64,000 bases of DNA from Litsea cubeba (GCA_012931725.1 CM022944.1:62885915-62949914); one strand, 5' to 3'. Positions 22,832-35,170 are shown, counted from the stretch's first letter. Program-made: numbers and translations. The notes: generated by a model from the letters alone, not told the origin.

Positions 22832-23700
22832 TGTTGACACAAAAATGTCACTTTGCCTCTTTAATATCAAAGAAGCTACATGAAGCCGCAGCCTGCTGCA
22901 AACAGACAATGCTACTTCAAAATTCAAATCTTGTCAGAATCAAACAAAAACTGCAAGATCCATCAAAAAAGCCAAAAGAAGAGTACACATGAAGTTTCTG
23001 GCCATTTCAACATTATTTGGCCTAACTTCACTCTTCCAGCAACTAAACAGGAGCTCCGAGTGGTGACAGCATCAAAGACATCAGATCTTCGATTAGAGCT
23101 TATGGACGGTCTCCAAATACCTTCAAAAGGCCCCACGCTGAGTTTCAGGTAAAACCAACAATGTTTGACCCTACATCAACCCTCGAGCAGCAAAATCAAG
23201 CCTCTCGACGGTGAGAACCACCGAGGCCATCACTCATCAAACAGAGCACATGGGTGACTTTAAAATGCTTGTAAAGGGCTACATGTCCAGTTTCAGGTCA
23301 TTTCAACAACATTTGACCAAATTTTGACTCTTGAAAGCCAAATCAGGCCTCCTGGCAGCGAAGCTCTCCGGGACCATGGTTTCCAAATCAGAGCTAATGG
23401 ATCGTCTCAAAATGACTCAAATAGGCTCCCTGTCAAAATTCAGGTCAATCGGACATTGGTTGACTGTACATCAAAACGTGACATCTTCCTCGTGACAGAA
23501 ACAAGTCTATTGACGACAGGATCCCACACGGCTTCAAAACTCAAACAAAAGCCTATGATTGGTCTTATTTATTTCTCAAGATGCTTCACCTCAAACTTCA
23601 GGTCATTCCGACATCGTTTGACCCAGTTTTGGCTTTGACAGCAAATCGACAACTCCGCGCGACAAAGTCTTCGGCTTTCCCGAAAAATCAGAAACTTTTT
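22832..23700 (+). repeat. Partial LTR (first 869 bp) inside copy A
   Basis: Homologous to 2968-3830 and 24494-25360. It keeps the TG start, unlike the complete 3' LTR, and ends at the duplication junction without its promoter or 3' end. Confidence 0.88.
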
Positions 23701-25365
23701 TAGATATTCTCTATCCTAAAGAGATATTTTTAGATATTCTTTACAAAATGACACCACATGAGATCTAAGCCATCTTAAAAGCTTAAGGTCCCATAAGTTA
23801 GCCCACATGAGCAAGGTTTGACCACCTAGGCACTAAAAGAGGCTTTTAGTCAAAGAAAAGTCCCTTTTACCAAGAGCATACAAAATGGTTCCATGCCTCT
23901 TTTGAGTTGATTGGACCATACAAAAAAAATCCAAGCCTCATGAGTTTCCAAAATCTAAACCATCCAACCTCATGAACCAAATTAAGCCAAAATCTTGAAA
24001 TTGACATTTCACAAAAATCCAAATCCCGATCCCCTAACTTGCCGCATACAGCTCGTTAAGTCACACGACCAAAATAAAAAACCAAATCCCGGTCCCCTAA
24101 CTTGCCACATATAGCTTGTTAGGTCACAAGGCCAAAAATCAAAAACCAAATCCTGACCCCCTAACTTGCCACATACAGCTTGTTAGGTCACAAGGTTTAA
24201 ACAAAAAAACCAAACTTGACCCCCTAACCAACCACATACAGCTTGTTAGGTCACAAGGTAAAAAGAAAATCCAAAAACCCAATTCCAAATTCCTCATGTC
24301 ATTTTCAAAACTTTGCCTTGAGATGGTACGTGATCCCTTTCACAACCATAAAACTCCCTTGTAAAAGGCTACTCTACTAGAAGAAAAGTGCTCAAGACTC
24401 TTGGTCAAGTCAGAAGCTCTCCTTCAAAAGTTCTCTTCGAGGCACATCAATAACAAAAGTTAAGCAACTCTTCGCTGTACTTGAGGGGGCATTTATTGAC
24501 ACCAAAAATCTCACTTTGCATCTTCAATATCAAAGAAGCTACGTGAAGCTGTAGCCTCCTGCAAACAGGCAATGCTACTTCAAAAATCAGATCTTGTCAG
24601 AATCAAATAAAACTGCAAGATCCTTCAAAAAAGCCAAAAGAAGAGTACAAATGAAGTTTCAGGCCATTTCAACATTATTTGGCCTAACTTCACTCTTCCG
24701 GCAGCTGAACAGGAGCTCCGAGTGGCAACAGCATCAAAGACATCAGATCTTCGATCAGAGCCTATGGATGGTATCAAAATTCCTTCAAAAGACTCCACTC
24801 CAAGTTTCAGGTCAAACCAACAACGTTTGACCCTACATCAACCCTCGAGCAGCAAAATCAAGCCTCTCGACGGTGAGAACCACCGAGGCCATCACTCATC
24901 AAACAGAGCACATGAGTGACTTTAAAATGCTTGTAAAGGGCTACATGTCAAGTTTCAAGTCATTTCAATAACATTTGACCAGACTTTGACTCTGGAAGCC
25001 AAATCAGGCCTACCGACGGAGAAGCTCCTCGAGACCATGGTTTCTAAATCAGAGCTAATGGATCGTCTCAAAATGACTTCAATAGGCTCCCTGTCAAAAC
25101 TCAGGTAAATCGAACATCGATTGACCGTACATCAAAGCGCGACATCTTCATCGTGACATAATCAAGTCTACTGGTGACAGGATCCCACGCGGCTTCAAAA
25201 CTCAAACAAAAGCCTATGGTTGGTCTTATTTATTTCCTAAGAGGCTTCACCTCAAATTAAGGGTCATTTCGACATCGTTTGACACAATTTTGGCTTTTGA
25301 TAGCAAATCTACAACTCTGCACGACAAAGTCTTTGGCTTTCCTTGAAAATCAGAAACTTTGCACT
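23701..25365 (+). repeat. 1,670-bp tandem duplication, second unit
   Basis: Repeats 22031-23700 and then runs on into the complete 3' LTR, where the first unit broke off (cagaaactttgcactctga at about 25350). The spacer parts of the two units differ at only a few positions; the LTR starts differ more (about 12 in 100 by eye), so they may not be simple copies of each other. Confidence 0.85.
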
Positions 25366-27040
25366 CTGATATGCAGGGCTTCTCGTCAAGTTCTCTACAG
25401 GGAAATCAAGTCAATAAATGTATAAAAATGTCAAGGAAAATACGAAAGAAAAAAGAATCGGAAAGGAAGCAAAAAAGTCAAAAATCGGCGACCGAAAGGG
25501 GAAAAACCCTCCTTGGTCGCCAGCGACCATGGAATTCCGGGTGGCCAGATTTCCACCAAAAGACCATTTTTCGGTCCCTTTTCGCGTTTCGAGATTTTCG
25601 GCCCCCATGATTTTCCAAAATTTTTACTTTTGAGGCATCAAATCCGTCGATTTACGTCAACATCACGGGTCCATCTTCGAGAGCATCAAATCATCATTAA
25701 TCGCTTCGAAATCACCGGCCGACTAAGAAAGCACATTTTCTGCCCAATCGATCGATAAATCGACATGACAGGTGGCACTGGCCCACTGGTAGCAATTAAT
25801 GTCTGAAGTTGCATGATCATCCGACATCGATCAGCGTGAAGAACCATCGGTGATCATCGCAAGAAGAATTCCAAAAGACGTGGCATGGTCCGCGGCTCTT
25901 CAAGCGACCAGGCGACCACTTAATGCTGTTAATTAACCCGTTTTATGGCAGCTTAATGCGGTCATTAACTCATTATTTCGGACGGCCCAATCAGAAGCGA
26001 GGAAAAAGGAGTTACAAGTCAAAGCAATCATGGCATTAAAACTATGAAACTCGTCCCATCATGGAGATTAAAGGCCATTAAAAGCCCTTAATTCTCCACC
26101 GGCCAATAAGAAGTCAAAGAAAAGGAGTTACAAAATAAGTGAATTAAAACTTGTAACTCCTCCCTTTATGTGGCTTTATTACAATTAAAGCCCATAAACT
26201 CTCCTAAATGGCTACGAAAGGCCTATAAAAGGAGTGCAATCCAAGAAGAAAGGGGCCTAGAGAAAAATCGATACAAAAAGGAGAAAATCCATCAGGAAAT
26301 CTCACAGAAAAGAGAAAGCGCTGCCAATGTCCTGCATCGACCACCCCTACAAGGTGACAAAAGTCCCTTGTACTTGGCTTAGATGTGGCTTTTCAACCCG
26401 TCTACTTAGCTTTTTATTTAATATAGGACCTCCTCTTGGTCTTTGTCCTCTAAAAATTTGAGGTTAAGCCGAGTCAAGCGAATAAAGAGCATCATTTGTT
26501 CTCATTTGCATGGACGATGGTGATGTCCACACATGGCTTGCGACCATCAATCTGAACAAGTCCCCACAATACCCCGAGAAGTTAGATCCCCTTTTCTTAC
26601 TTTTCATTGTATGTTGTATTGTTTAAAGAGACATAAAAAAATCACAACTCTTGTCTTTCACTATTGATAAGAATTGTAAAACTGCTATAAATGCCAAAAA
26701 TCGCCTTTCACGGCAAAAATCGCCTTTTACAGCAACATCGCCTTTTACGGCAAACCAAATGAAATCGCCTTTCACGACATTCAAAAACAAACATGTCTCT
26801 TTTCTTTATATGTGCAATGAAAAACTAGAAAAAAGTTGATTTCCTTTTCTACTTATGAAGGTGGATCTCCGGACCACCACTTGCAATTCCAAGTAGAATA
26901 GAAAATCTGGCACACCCATACAAAACAAATGTTGATGCTCGCTCTCACGCACCTTCGGACGTGAAAGGGTCAGACCCGACGGACTCTCACGTCCGCCGAC
27001 CCTGGTAGCACCGCGAACGCATTCGAAAGCGGGTCCACCA
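24494..27040 (+). repeat. 3' LTR of Tat copy A
   Basis: About 2.55 kb, ending ..gggtccacca just before TTCAT. The first dinucleotide is TA, not TG. The TATA-like element TATAAAA is at 26224-26230. The atcgcc..ggcaa short repeats are at 26690-26780. Homologous to the other LTRs throughout. Confidence 0.88.
26224..26230 (+). promoter_or_regulatory. TATA box in the 3' LTR of copy A
   Basis: TATAAAA followed by ggag, at the position where copies B and C have TATAAATAGGAGA. It is the likely start-defining element of LTR transcription. In the 5' LTR the same site is TGTAAAA. Confidence 0.6.
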
Positions 27041-27045
27041 TTCAT
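27041..27045. repeat. Target-site duplication, right (TTCAT)
   Basis: Matches the left copy at 2963-2967 and fixes the right boundary of copy A at 27040. Confidence 0.85.
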
Positions 27046-28069
27046 ACCGAGACTTGTGTGCACGTGAGATTACGTACACATCACTAACCGGTTCTGAACT
27101 TTCCACACCAATGACACAATACAGAAAATTCCTTTAAATTGTCTGGTTCCCCAAAATCTAACGAAAATAGATTTCCTCCTCTCAATGTTATTATGATGGC
27201 TGCACATTGCGGTTAAGGGCTGAAAATTCCCTCCATCAATTCCCCTCGATGTTTTTTTATTTTCTCTATATATATAAACATATATGTTTTCCTTTTTTGT
27301 TCTTTTCTCTATATATATAGGTCCCTTAAGCTTCCGAATTAACCCATGTAATGAGTATTAGGCCAATGACTCCCAAACCAGATGTCTTTAGGGCACTAGG
27401 TATGTAAACACTCCTACGGGCTTATTGGCCCGGGTTAAAAAGGCTACGAACCCAAACTAGTGACAAAACTTTATTCTTTTTAAGACTTCTAACTCAACAA
27501 TTTTTTATTTTTTTGTTTTGTTTTTTTTTAAGAGAGTAGGGAGAAGCTCATTGGACATCAAACAAAAGGTAGCCATTTTCAATTTGCCCGAATTAATTCT
27601 CTTTACTGAACCAAGAGATAAAAATACTGTTGAACTAAATATGGGTTCCAATTGTATTTTCCAGAAAAGTCCGAAAGTAACATCTTAGCTCCCTATCCAA
27701 AACTTTGAGAAATGTATACGTGTGTGTATGTGAGGACAAGCTTATATACTCCCTTGATAGGCTTCTTCATTCAGAAAAAATGGACCCTTTTTTTACTTCC
27801 TTTCGAAAATTGAAAAACTCATAATTTCTTAAATATCTTCAATTCATCTCAAGTCCTTTGAAAACTTCCTTTCTCCTAAGATTTTTTTTTTTTTTTGCAA
27901 AAGATGTTGAACAACAAGAGACTAAGTCGCACGCACCCCCTAACCTAAACCTGACATTGTCCTCAATGTTATGAATGAAAAAAATGCAATGGGGTGAATG
28001 CTATGGTAATGCTGACTACTCGGATTAAATGGGATCCTGAAGCAGTATTTCCTCTATGTGTTTGTCTTT
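27046..28069. other. Anonymous, possibly Athila-derived DNA
   Basis: No coding sequence. Contains AT-rich tracts (ctatatatatata near 27266 and 27310) and a T-run near 27885. Because the Athila relic that follows ends at about 28070 in minus orientation, part of this stretch may be that element's region downstream of pol, but I recognise no LTR in it. Confidence 0.35.
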
Positions 28070-29365
28070 CAAATCAAGAAATGGTTTTTCAACCATTGAC
28101 CATTCACTTTGAAAACATCTCTATTCATGGGATTTTCAATTTCCACGGCACTATGAAAGTAAACAGTCCCGACAATGAATGGACCAGTCCACCGGGTTCG
28201 TAACTTTCTTGGAAACATGTATAGCTAGGAGTTATACAGAAGGACTTTCATACCTGGTTCAAAAGTTTTTCTTAAAATTGACTTATCATGGTTCAACTTC
28301 ATTCTTTCCTTGTAGATCTTGGCATTCTCATTAGCACCATTTCTAAGTTCTTCCAACTCATTGAGTTGCAATTTGCGCAGATTACCCACAGTGGGTAAGT
28401 CAAAATTGAACTTCTTAATGGCCCAATAAGCTCTGTGTTCCAATTCAACAGGCAAGTGGCATGCATTCCCATAGACCAACCTATATGGGGACATCCTAAT
28501 AGGTGTCTTGTAAGCGGTTCGATAAGCCTACAATGTGTTAACCAATCGCAAAGATCAGTCTTTCCGGGTGGAATTGACTGTCTTTTCCAAAAAAAAATTA
28601 ATTTGCCTATTCAAAATTTCGGCTTGACCACTAGTTTGCGGGTGATAAGGTGTTGCAACCTTAAGGGTGACAAAGTATTTTCTCAAAAAATTCTCAAACG
28701 GGTGATTGCGAAAGTGATTGCCTCCGTCACTAACGATCGCTCTAGGGGTACCGAAGCGAGAAAAGATGTGATCTCTCACGAACTTGGTCACCACATGGTG
28801 ATCAATCTTCTTTGTCGGTATGGCTTTTACCCACTTGGAAACATAATCTATTGCCAGCAAAATGTAAAGATTTCCTAAGGAATTTGGAAATGGCCCCATG
28901 AAGTCAATTCCCCACACATCAAAAACTTCTACCACAAGTATGGAATTCAAAGGCATCATGTTCTTTCGACTGAGCTTGCCAAGCTTTTGACACCTCTCCC
29001 AGTTCAAATATAAAGTATGGCAATCTTTGAAGATTGTGGGCCAGTAAAATCCACACTGCAAAACTTTTACAGCTTCCTTTTCGAACTAAAGTGGCCCCCA
29101 TATGCAAGATCATGGCATAATGAAATGACCGAGTAATGGTCATGATGAGGAATGCATCTCCTGATATCTAGTCTGGGCAGTAATTAAAAAGATACGGGTC
29201 ATCCCAGAAAAAGTACTTGACATCAGCTAGAAACTTTGATCGATCCTGTTTTGACCAATGGGTGGGCATCTCCCCTGTAACAAGGTAATTGATTATATCT
29301 GCAAACTAGGGGATCTGAGAAATACTGAGGAATTGCTCATCAGGAAAATTTTCATTCAGTGGGAC
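28070..29365 (-). pseudogene. Athila-type gypsy integrase relic
   Basis: Reading leftwards from 29365: end of RNase H (FPDEQFLSISQIP), integrase lead-in (FLADVKYFFWDDPYLFNYC), zinc-binding region, catalytic core with D of WGIDFMGPFP, the SDGGNHF segment and E of SGQAEILNRQ, then SPYRLVYGNACHLPVELEHR and a C-terminal module (LRTRWTGPFIVGTV, VFKVNGQWLK) to about 28075. The HLPVELEHRAYWAIK stretch is characteristic of Athila-like integrases. Stops (29309, 29166, 28222) and frameshifts break it. Upstream pol is missing because copy B starts at 29366, which implies that B inserted into this older element. Confidence 0.82.
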
Positions 29366-31915
29366 TATTGACACCAAAAATGTCACTTTGCCTCTTCAAC
29401 ATCAAGAAAGCTACATGAAGTCGCAGCCTACCACAAATGGGCGATGCTACTTCTCAAAAAATCAAATCTTGTCAGAATCAAACAAAAACTGCAAGATCAT
29501 TCAAGAAAGCCAAGAGATGAGTACACAAAAAGTTTCAGGCCATTTCAAAAATCATTTGCCCTAACTTCGCACCTCCGGCAGCTGAATAGGAGCTCCCGGC
29601 GGCGACAACTTCGAAGACACCAAATCTTCGATCAGAGCCCGTGGATGGTCCCAAAATACATCCAAAAGGCTCCACGTCAAGTTCTAAGTTAAACCGACAA
29701 TGTTTGACCCTACATAAACCCTCGAACAACTAAATCAAGCCTATTGGCGGCGATAACCACCGAGACCATCACTCATCAAATAGAGCACATTGGCGGCTTC
29801 AAGATGCTTACAAAGGGCTACACGTCAAGTTTCAGGTCATTTCGACAACATTTGACCAGACTTTAGCTCTCAGAAGCCAAATCAGGCCTTTCGGCGGCGA
29901 AGCTCCTCGGGACCTTGGTTTACAAGATAGAGCCCTGTGGATCATCTCAAAATGACTCCAATAGATTCCCTGTCAAATTTCACGTCAATCGGACATCGGT
30001 TGACCTCACATCAAAGCGCGGCATCTTTCTCGCGACAGAATCAAGTCTACTGGTGACAGGACTCCATATGGCTTCAAAAATCAAACAAAAGCCTGTGGTT
30101 GGTCTTATTTATTGCTTAGGAGGCTTCAACTCAAATTTCAGATCATTCCGACATCGTTTGGCCCAGTTTCGGCTTCTGACGGAAAATCGATACTTTACGC
30201 GACAAAGTCTTCGGCTTTCCCGGAAAATCAGAAACTTTGCACTCCAAAATGCAAGGTTATCATCAAGTTTTCTACAGGGAAATCAAGCCAACAAATGTGC
30301 AAAAATTGTGACTGAGGGGGAAAAATCCCCCCAGGGTTGCAGCCCGTGACCCTGTGCATGCGGCGACCATGGAGATCCGAGTCGCCGGATTTGCCCCGGA
30401 AGGGCCATTTTCCATCCCTTTTCGCGTTTCGAAGCTTCTAGCTCTTGTGATTTTCCAAAATCTAGACTTTTGAGGCACCAAATCTGTCGACATCCATCAA
30501 AATCATAGGTCCATCTTTAAGAGTATCAAAATCATCATTGATCGCCAATCGGTCGACCAAAAAAGTACACTTTCCACCTAATCGATCGAAAAATTGACAG
30601 GATAGATGCACCGGCCCGCTGTTAGCAATCAATGTCTTAAATTACAAGGCCATCTGATGTCGATCAGCATGAAGACCCATCGATGATCATCGCCAGAAGA
30701 ACTCCAAAAGACGTGGCACAGCCCGCGACTCTTCAACTGCTCGGCGACCACTTAATTCAGTTACTTGACTCGCTTTATTGCAGTAATAATTCATTACTTT
30801 GGACGACCCAATCAGAAGCAAGCATTCGGAAGTTATAAGTCGAATGTTTCATGGCATTTAAACCATGAAACTCCTCCCATCATGATGATTAAAGACAATT
30901 AAATGCCCTTAATCTCCACCAGCCAATCAGAAGCCAAGAAAAAGGAGTTACAAAATAAAAAAATAACACTTGTAACTCCTTCCATTATGCGGCTTAATGA
31001 CAATTAAAGCCCATAAACTCTCCTAAATGGCTACCAAGAGCCTATAAATAGGAGAGCACTCCAAGCATTCCAGATACGGAATAACACTTTGAAAATTCCA
31101 AAAATCCAGAGAAAAAAAAAGGCATCAGAAATCAAAGCGAAAGAAAGAGAGAAAACTCTGCTAAAGTTCTGCACCGACCACCACTACAAGGTGACAAAAG
31201 TTTGTTGGGGGGTACCCCCCCCCCCAAGGCCCTTGCCCTCTCCTTCTGCCTCCAATGGCTTAGACGTGGCCTTTCAGCCCGTCTACTTAGCTTTTTATTG
31301 GACATAGGACCTCCTCTTGGTCTTTGTCCTCTAAAAATATGAGGCTATAGCCAAGCCAAGCGAATCAAGAGCATCCATTGTTCTCATCTGCATGGATGAT
31401 GGCGAAGTCCCAACATGGCTTGCGATCGTAAATCTGAACGAATCCCCCACAATCTCCTGAGAAGTTAGATCCTCATTTTCTTACTTTTCATTGTAAATTG
31501 TATTTTTTTAAAAAGAGACAAAAATCACAACTCTAGCCTTTCATTATTGATAAGAATTGTAAATCGGCTATAAACGCCATAATCGACTATAAATGCCAAA
31601 AATCGCCTTTCACGCAAACATCGCCTTTCACTGCAAAACAAATGAAATCGTCTTTTACGGCATTTCAAAAACTTATCTCTTTTCTTAAATATATGTGCAA
31701 TGGAAACTTGAAAGAAGTTAATTTCCTTTTTACTTACGAAGGTCGATCTCCGGATCACCACTTATAATTCCAAGTAAAACAGAAAATCAGGTACACCCAC
31801 CCAAAAAAATGTTGATACCCATTTTGTCCCCTCCGGGCGCAAAAGGGTTGGATCAAACAGACTCCCACGTCTGCCGACCTCGGTAGCGCCGAGAGTAAAG
31901 AAGCGCGGTCCATTA
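29366..31915 (+). repeat. 5' LTR of Tat copy B
   Basis: About 2.55 kb, starting TATTGACACC (family TG changed to TA) and ending ggtccatta. TATAAATA is at 31043-31050. The cggctataaacgcc and atcgcctttcacg short repeats are at 31563-31660. Closest by eye to the LTR of copy C. Confidence 0.87.
31043..31050 (+). promoter_or_regulatory. TATA box in LTR of copy B
   Basis: CCTATAAATAGGAGA, a strong plant TATA context, shared with copy C (41115). Transcription would start about 30 bases further on. Confidence 0.65.
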
Positions 31916-31918
31916 AGC

Positions 31919-31937
31919 TGGCACCCGATGGGACTCG
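31919..31937 (+). promoter_or_regulatory. Primer-binding site of copy B
   Basis: TGGCACCCGATGGGACTCG, three bases after the LTR end. It corresponds to 5472 in A and 41945 in C, with small differences from both. Confidence 0.65.
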
Positions 31938-32129
31938 TTCATTTGAGAACACGATGCTTGGAAATGAAATATTTGCATACCATATTTTTGCTCTATGCTT
32001 ATACTTCTTTTGTGGATTCCTTGACTACTTTCTAGTTGGTGGCCTATGTTGGATTTTACAGCTTAAAAAAATGAGATGGGATTTTTTGGAAATTTCTAAT
32101 TCTATCTTTGAATTTATTTCCACTCTTTC

Positions 32130-35100
32130 CCTTTTAAAAAAAATTAGATTTCTCAGTTTGGATTCAAAATTGAGAAACTTTGATCCTCTCCTATCGTCCA
32201 TGTGCTTGCAGAAATGTTGACCCTGTTCGAATCGGGATTTAGGCCATCGTTTCTCTTCGATTAGTTCATTAGAGATTTAAAAAAAATCAAAGTTCTCAGC
32301 TTGGATTCAAAATTGAGAAACTTTGATCCTCTCCTATCGATCATGTGCTTGCAGAAATGTTGAGCCTGTTCGAATTGGGATTTGGGCCATCATTTTTCTT
32401 CGATGAGTTCATTAGAGATATAAAAAAAATCAGATTTCTTAGTTTGGATTCAAACTTGAGAAACTTTGATCCTCTCTATCGTTCATGTGCTTGCAGAAAT
32501 GTTGAGCCTGTTCGAATTGGGATTTGGGCCATAGTTTCTCTTCGAGGAGTTAATTAGAGATAAAAAGAATCAGATTTCTCAATTTGGATTCAAAATTGAG
32601 AAACTTTGATCCTCTCGTATCGTTCATGTGCTTGCAGAAATTCTGGGCCTGTTCGAATTGGGATTTAGGTTATCATTTCTCTTCGATGAGTTCATTAGAG
32701 ATCTAAAAAAAATCAGATTTCTCAGTTTGGATTCAAAATTGGGAAACTTTGATCCTCTCTATCGTTCATGTGCTTGCAGAAATGTTGAGCCTGTTCGAAT
32801 TGGGATTTGGGTCATCGTTTCTCTTCGATGAGTTCAATAGAGATCTAAAAAACAAATATGATTTCGCAATTTGGATTCAAAATTGAAAACTTTGATCCTC
32901 TCTATCGTTCATGTGCTTGCAGAAAAGTTGAGCCGGTCGAATTGGGATTTGGGCCATCGTTTCTCTTTGATGAGTTCATTAGAGATCTTAAAAAAAATCA
33001 GATTTCTCGGTTTGGATTAAAAATTGAGAAACTTTGATCCTCTCCTATCGTCCATGTTTTTGCAGAAATGATGAGCCTATTTGAATTGGGATTTGGGCCA
33101 TCGTTTCTCTTTTATGAGTTCATTAGAGATCTGAAAAAAATCAGATTTCTCAGTTTGGATTCAAAATCAAGAAACTTTGATCTTCTTCTATCGTCCATGT
33201 GCTTGCAGAAATGTTGAGCCTGTTTGAATTGGGATTTGGGCCATCGTTTCTCTTCAATGAGTGTATTAGAGATCTAAAAGAAAGAAAAAAAATCAAATTT
33301 TCAGTTTAGATTCAAAATTGTGAAACTTTGATCCTCGCTAATCGTTCATGTGCTTGCAAAAATGTTGAGCCTATTCGAATTGGGATTTAGGCCATCGTTT
33401 CTCTTCGATGAATTGATTAGTGATAAGAAAAATCAGATTTCTCAGTTTGGATTAAAAATTTAGAAACTTTGATCCTCTCCTATCATTCATGTGCTTGCAG
33501 AAATGTTGAGCCTATTCGAATTGGGATTTGGGTCATTGTTTCTCTTCGATGAGTTCATTACAGATCTAAAAAAATAAAAAATCAGATTTCTCAGTTTGGA
33601 TTCAAAATTAAGAAACTTTAATCTTCTCTATCGTTCTTGTGCTTCCAGAAATGTTGAGCCTGTTCGAATTGGGATTTAGGCATTGTTTCCCTTCGATGAG
33701 TTTATTAGAGATCTGAAAAAAAATCCGATTTCTCATTTTGGATTCAAAATTGACAAACTTTGATCCTCTCCTATTGTCCATGTGCTTGCAGAAATGTTGA
33801 GCATGTTCGAATTGGGATTTGGGCCATCATTTCTCTTCGATGAGTTCATTAGAGATCTAAAAGAAAAAAAATCATTGGATTCAAAATCAAGAAACTTTGA
33901 TCCTTTCTATCGTTCATGTGCTTGCAGAAATGTTGAGCCTGTTCGAATTGGGATTTGGGCCATCGTTTATCTTCGATGAGTTCATTAGAGATTTAAAAAT
34001 AAAATTAGATTTCTCAGTTTAGATTCAAAATGAGAAGCTTTGATCCTTTCCTATCGTCCATGTGCTTGCAAAAATGTCGAGCTTGTTCGAATTGGGATTT
34101 GGGCCATCGTTTCTCTTTGATAAGTTCATTAGGGATCTAAAAAAAAAACAAAAAAAATTAGATTTCTCAGTTTGGATTCAAAATTGAGAAACTTTGATCC
34201 TCTCCTATCGTTCATGTTCTTGCAGAAATGTTGTGCCCGTTCGAATTAGGATTTGGGCCATCGTTTCTCTTCGATGAGTTCATTAGAGATAAAAAAAATC
34301 AGATTTCTGAGTTTGGATTCAAAATTGAGAAACTTTGATCCTCTCCTATCGTTCAAGTGCTTACAGAAATGTTGAGCCTGATCGAATTGGGATTTGGGTC
34401 ATCGTTTCTCTTCGATGAGTTCATTTGAGATATATAAAAAAATCAGATTTCTCAGTTTGGATTCAAAATTGAGAAACTTTGATCCTCTCTGCCGTGCATG
34501 TGCTTGGAGAAATGTTGAGCCTGTTCGAATTGGGATTTGTGCCATCGTTTCTCTTCGATGAGTTCATTAGAGATATTAAAAAATAAATCAGATTTCTCAG
34601 TTTGGATTCAAAATTGAGAAACTTTGATCCTCTCCTATTGTCCATGTGCTTGCAGAAATGTTGAGCCTGTTTGAATTGGGATTTGGGCGATCGTTTCTCT
34701 TCGATGAGTTCATTAGAGATCTAAAAAAAAATCAGATTTCTCAGTTTGGATTTAAAATTGAGAAACTTTGATCCTCTTCTATCGTCCATGTGCTTGCAGA
34801 AATGTTGAGCCTGTTCGAATTGGGATTTGGGCCATCATTTCTCTTCATTGAGTTCATTAGAGATTTAAAAAAAATTCAGATTTCTCAGTTTGGATTCAAA
34901 ATTGATAAACTTTGATCGTCTCTATCGTTCATGTGCTTGCAGAAATGTTGAGCATGTTATAATTGGGATTTAGGCCATTGTTTCTCTTCGATGAGTTCAT
35001 TAGAGATCTTAAAAAAAAATTCAGATTTCTCATTTTGGATTCAAAATTGAGAAACTTTGATCCTTTCCCTTTTGGGCATTAGTGCTATTAGAAATGTTGA

Positions 35101-35170
35101 GCCTGTGTTCAGATCTAGGATTGTGCAATCATTTCTCTTCGATGAATCTATTAGAGATCTAAAAAAAAAG
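32130..35170 (+). repeat. Leader tandem repeat, type 1, about 21 units (copy B)
   Basis: A satellite-like array with a mean period of about 144 bp (cores near 32212, 32352, 32496 and so on to 35088). The unit runs from 'atcagatttctcagtttgga' through the core gcagaaatgttgagcctg to 'cgtttctcttcgatgagttc' and a variable A-run that accounts for most length differences. Copies A and C have 3 and 2 units at the same place. Short open frames crossing two units are by-products. Confidence 0.92.

Larger units (their letters stand above)
22031..23700 (+). repeat. 1,670-bp tandem duplication, first unit
   Basis: Contains the end of the 3' spacer, the 63-bp repeats, the polypurine tract and the first 869 bp of an LTR. 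At 23700/23701 the LTR stops abruptly in 'cagaaactttt' and the sequence returns to tagatattctctatcc, as at 22031. The start-to-start offset is exactly 1,670 bp. A T-run sits at the junction. Confidence 0.88.
2968..27040 (+). mobile_element. Tat-lineage Ty3/gypsy LTR retrotransposon, copy A (24 kb, complete ends, decayed)
   Basis: Starts TGTTGACAC and ends ..CCACCA, flanked by identical pentamers TTCAT, so it inserted as one unit. Order: 5' LTR, primer-binding site, leader repeats, gag, acidic linker, protease, G-patch, RT, RNase H, archaeal-type RNase H, integrase, repeat-rich spacer, antisense spliced gene, repeat arrays, polypurine tract, partial LTR, duplicated spacer, 3' LTR. The second RNase H before integrase and an extra gene after pol place it in the Tat group. 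Every coding module carries stops, frameshifts or deletions. The two LTRs differ at about one base in six over the first 90 bp by eye, which suggests an old insertion. Confidence 0.9.

Noticed and set aside
27250..27330. TATA-rich stretches as a host promoter
   Set aside because: No start codon, transcript signature or gene follows; simple AT repeats are enough to explain them.
29915..30349. Open frames with similar peptide (..NDSNR..VKF..) recurring in several LTRs
   Set aside because: The similarity reflects LTR homology at DNA level; frames start and stop at different places and no domain is visible.
32130..35170. Regular repeats at about 144 bp, first considered as a CRISPR-like or gene-coding array
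   Set aside because: Units are fully homologous without unique spacers, diverged, in a eukaryotic retrotransposon leader, and the small open frames across units shift between copies.
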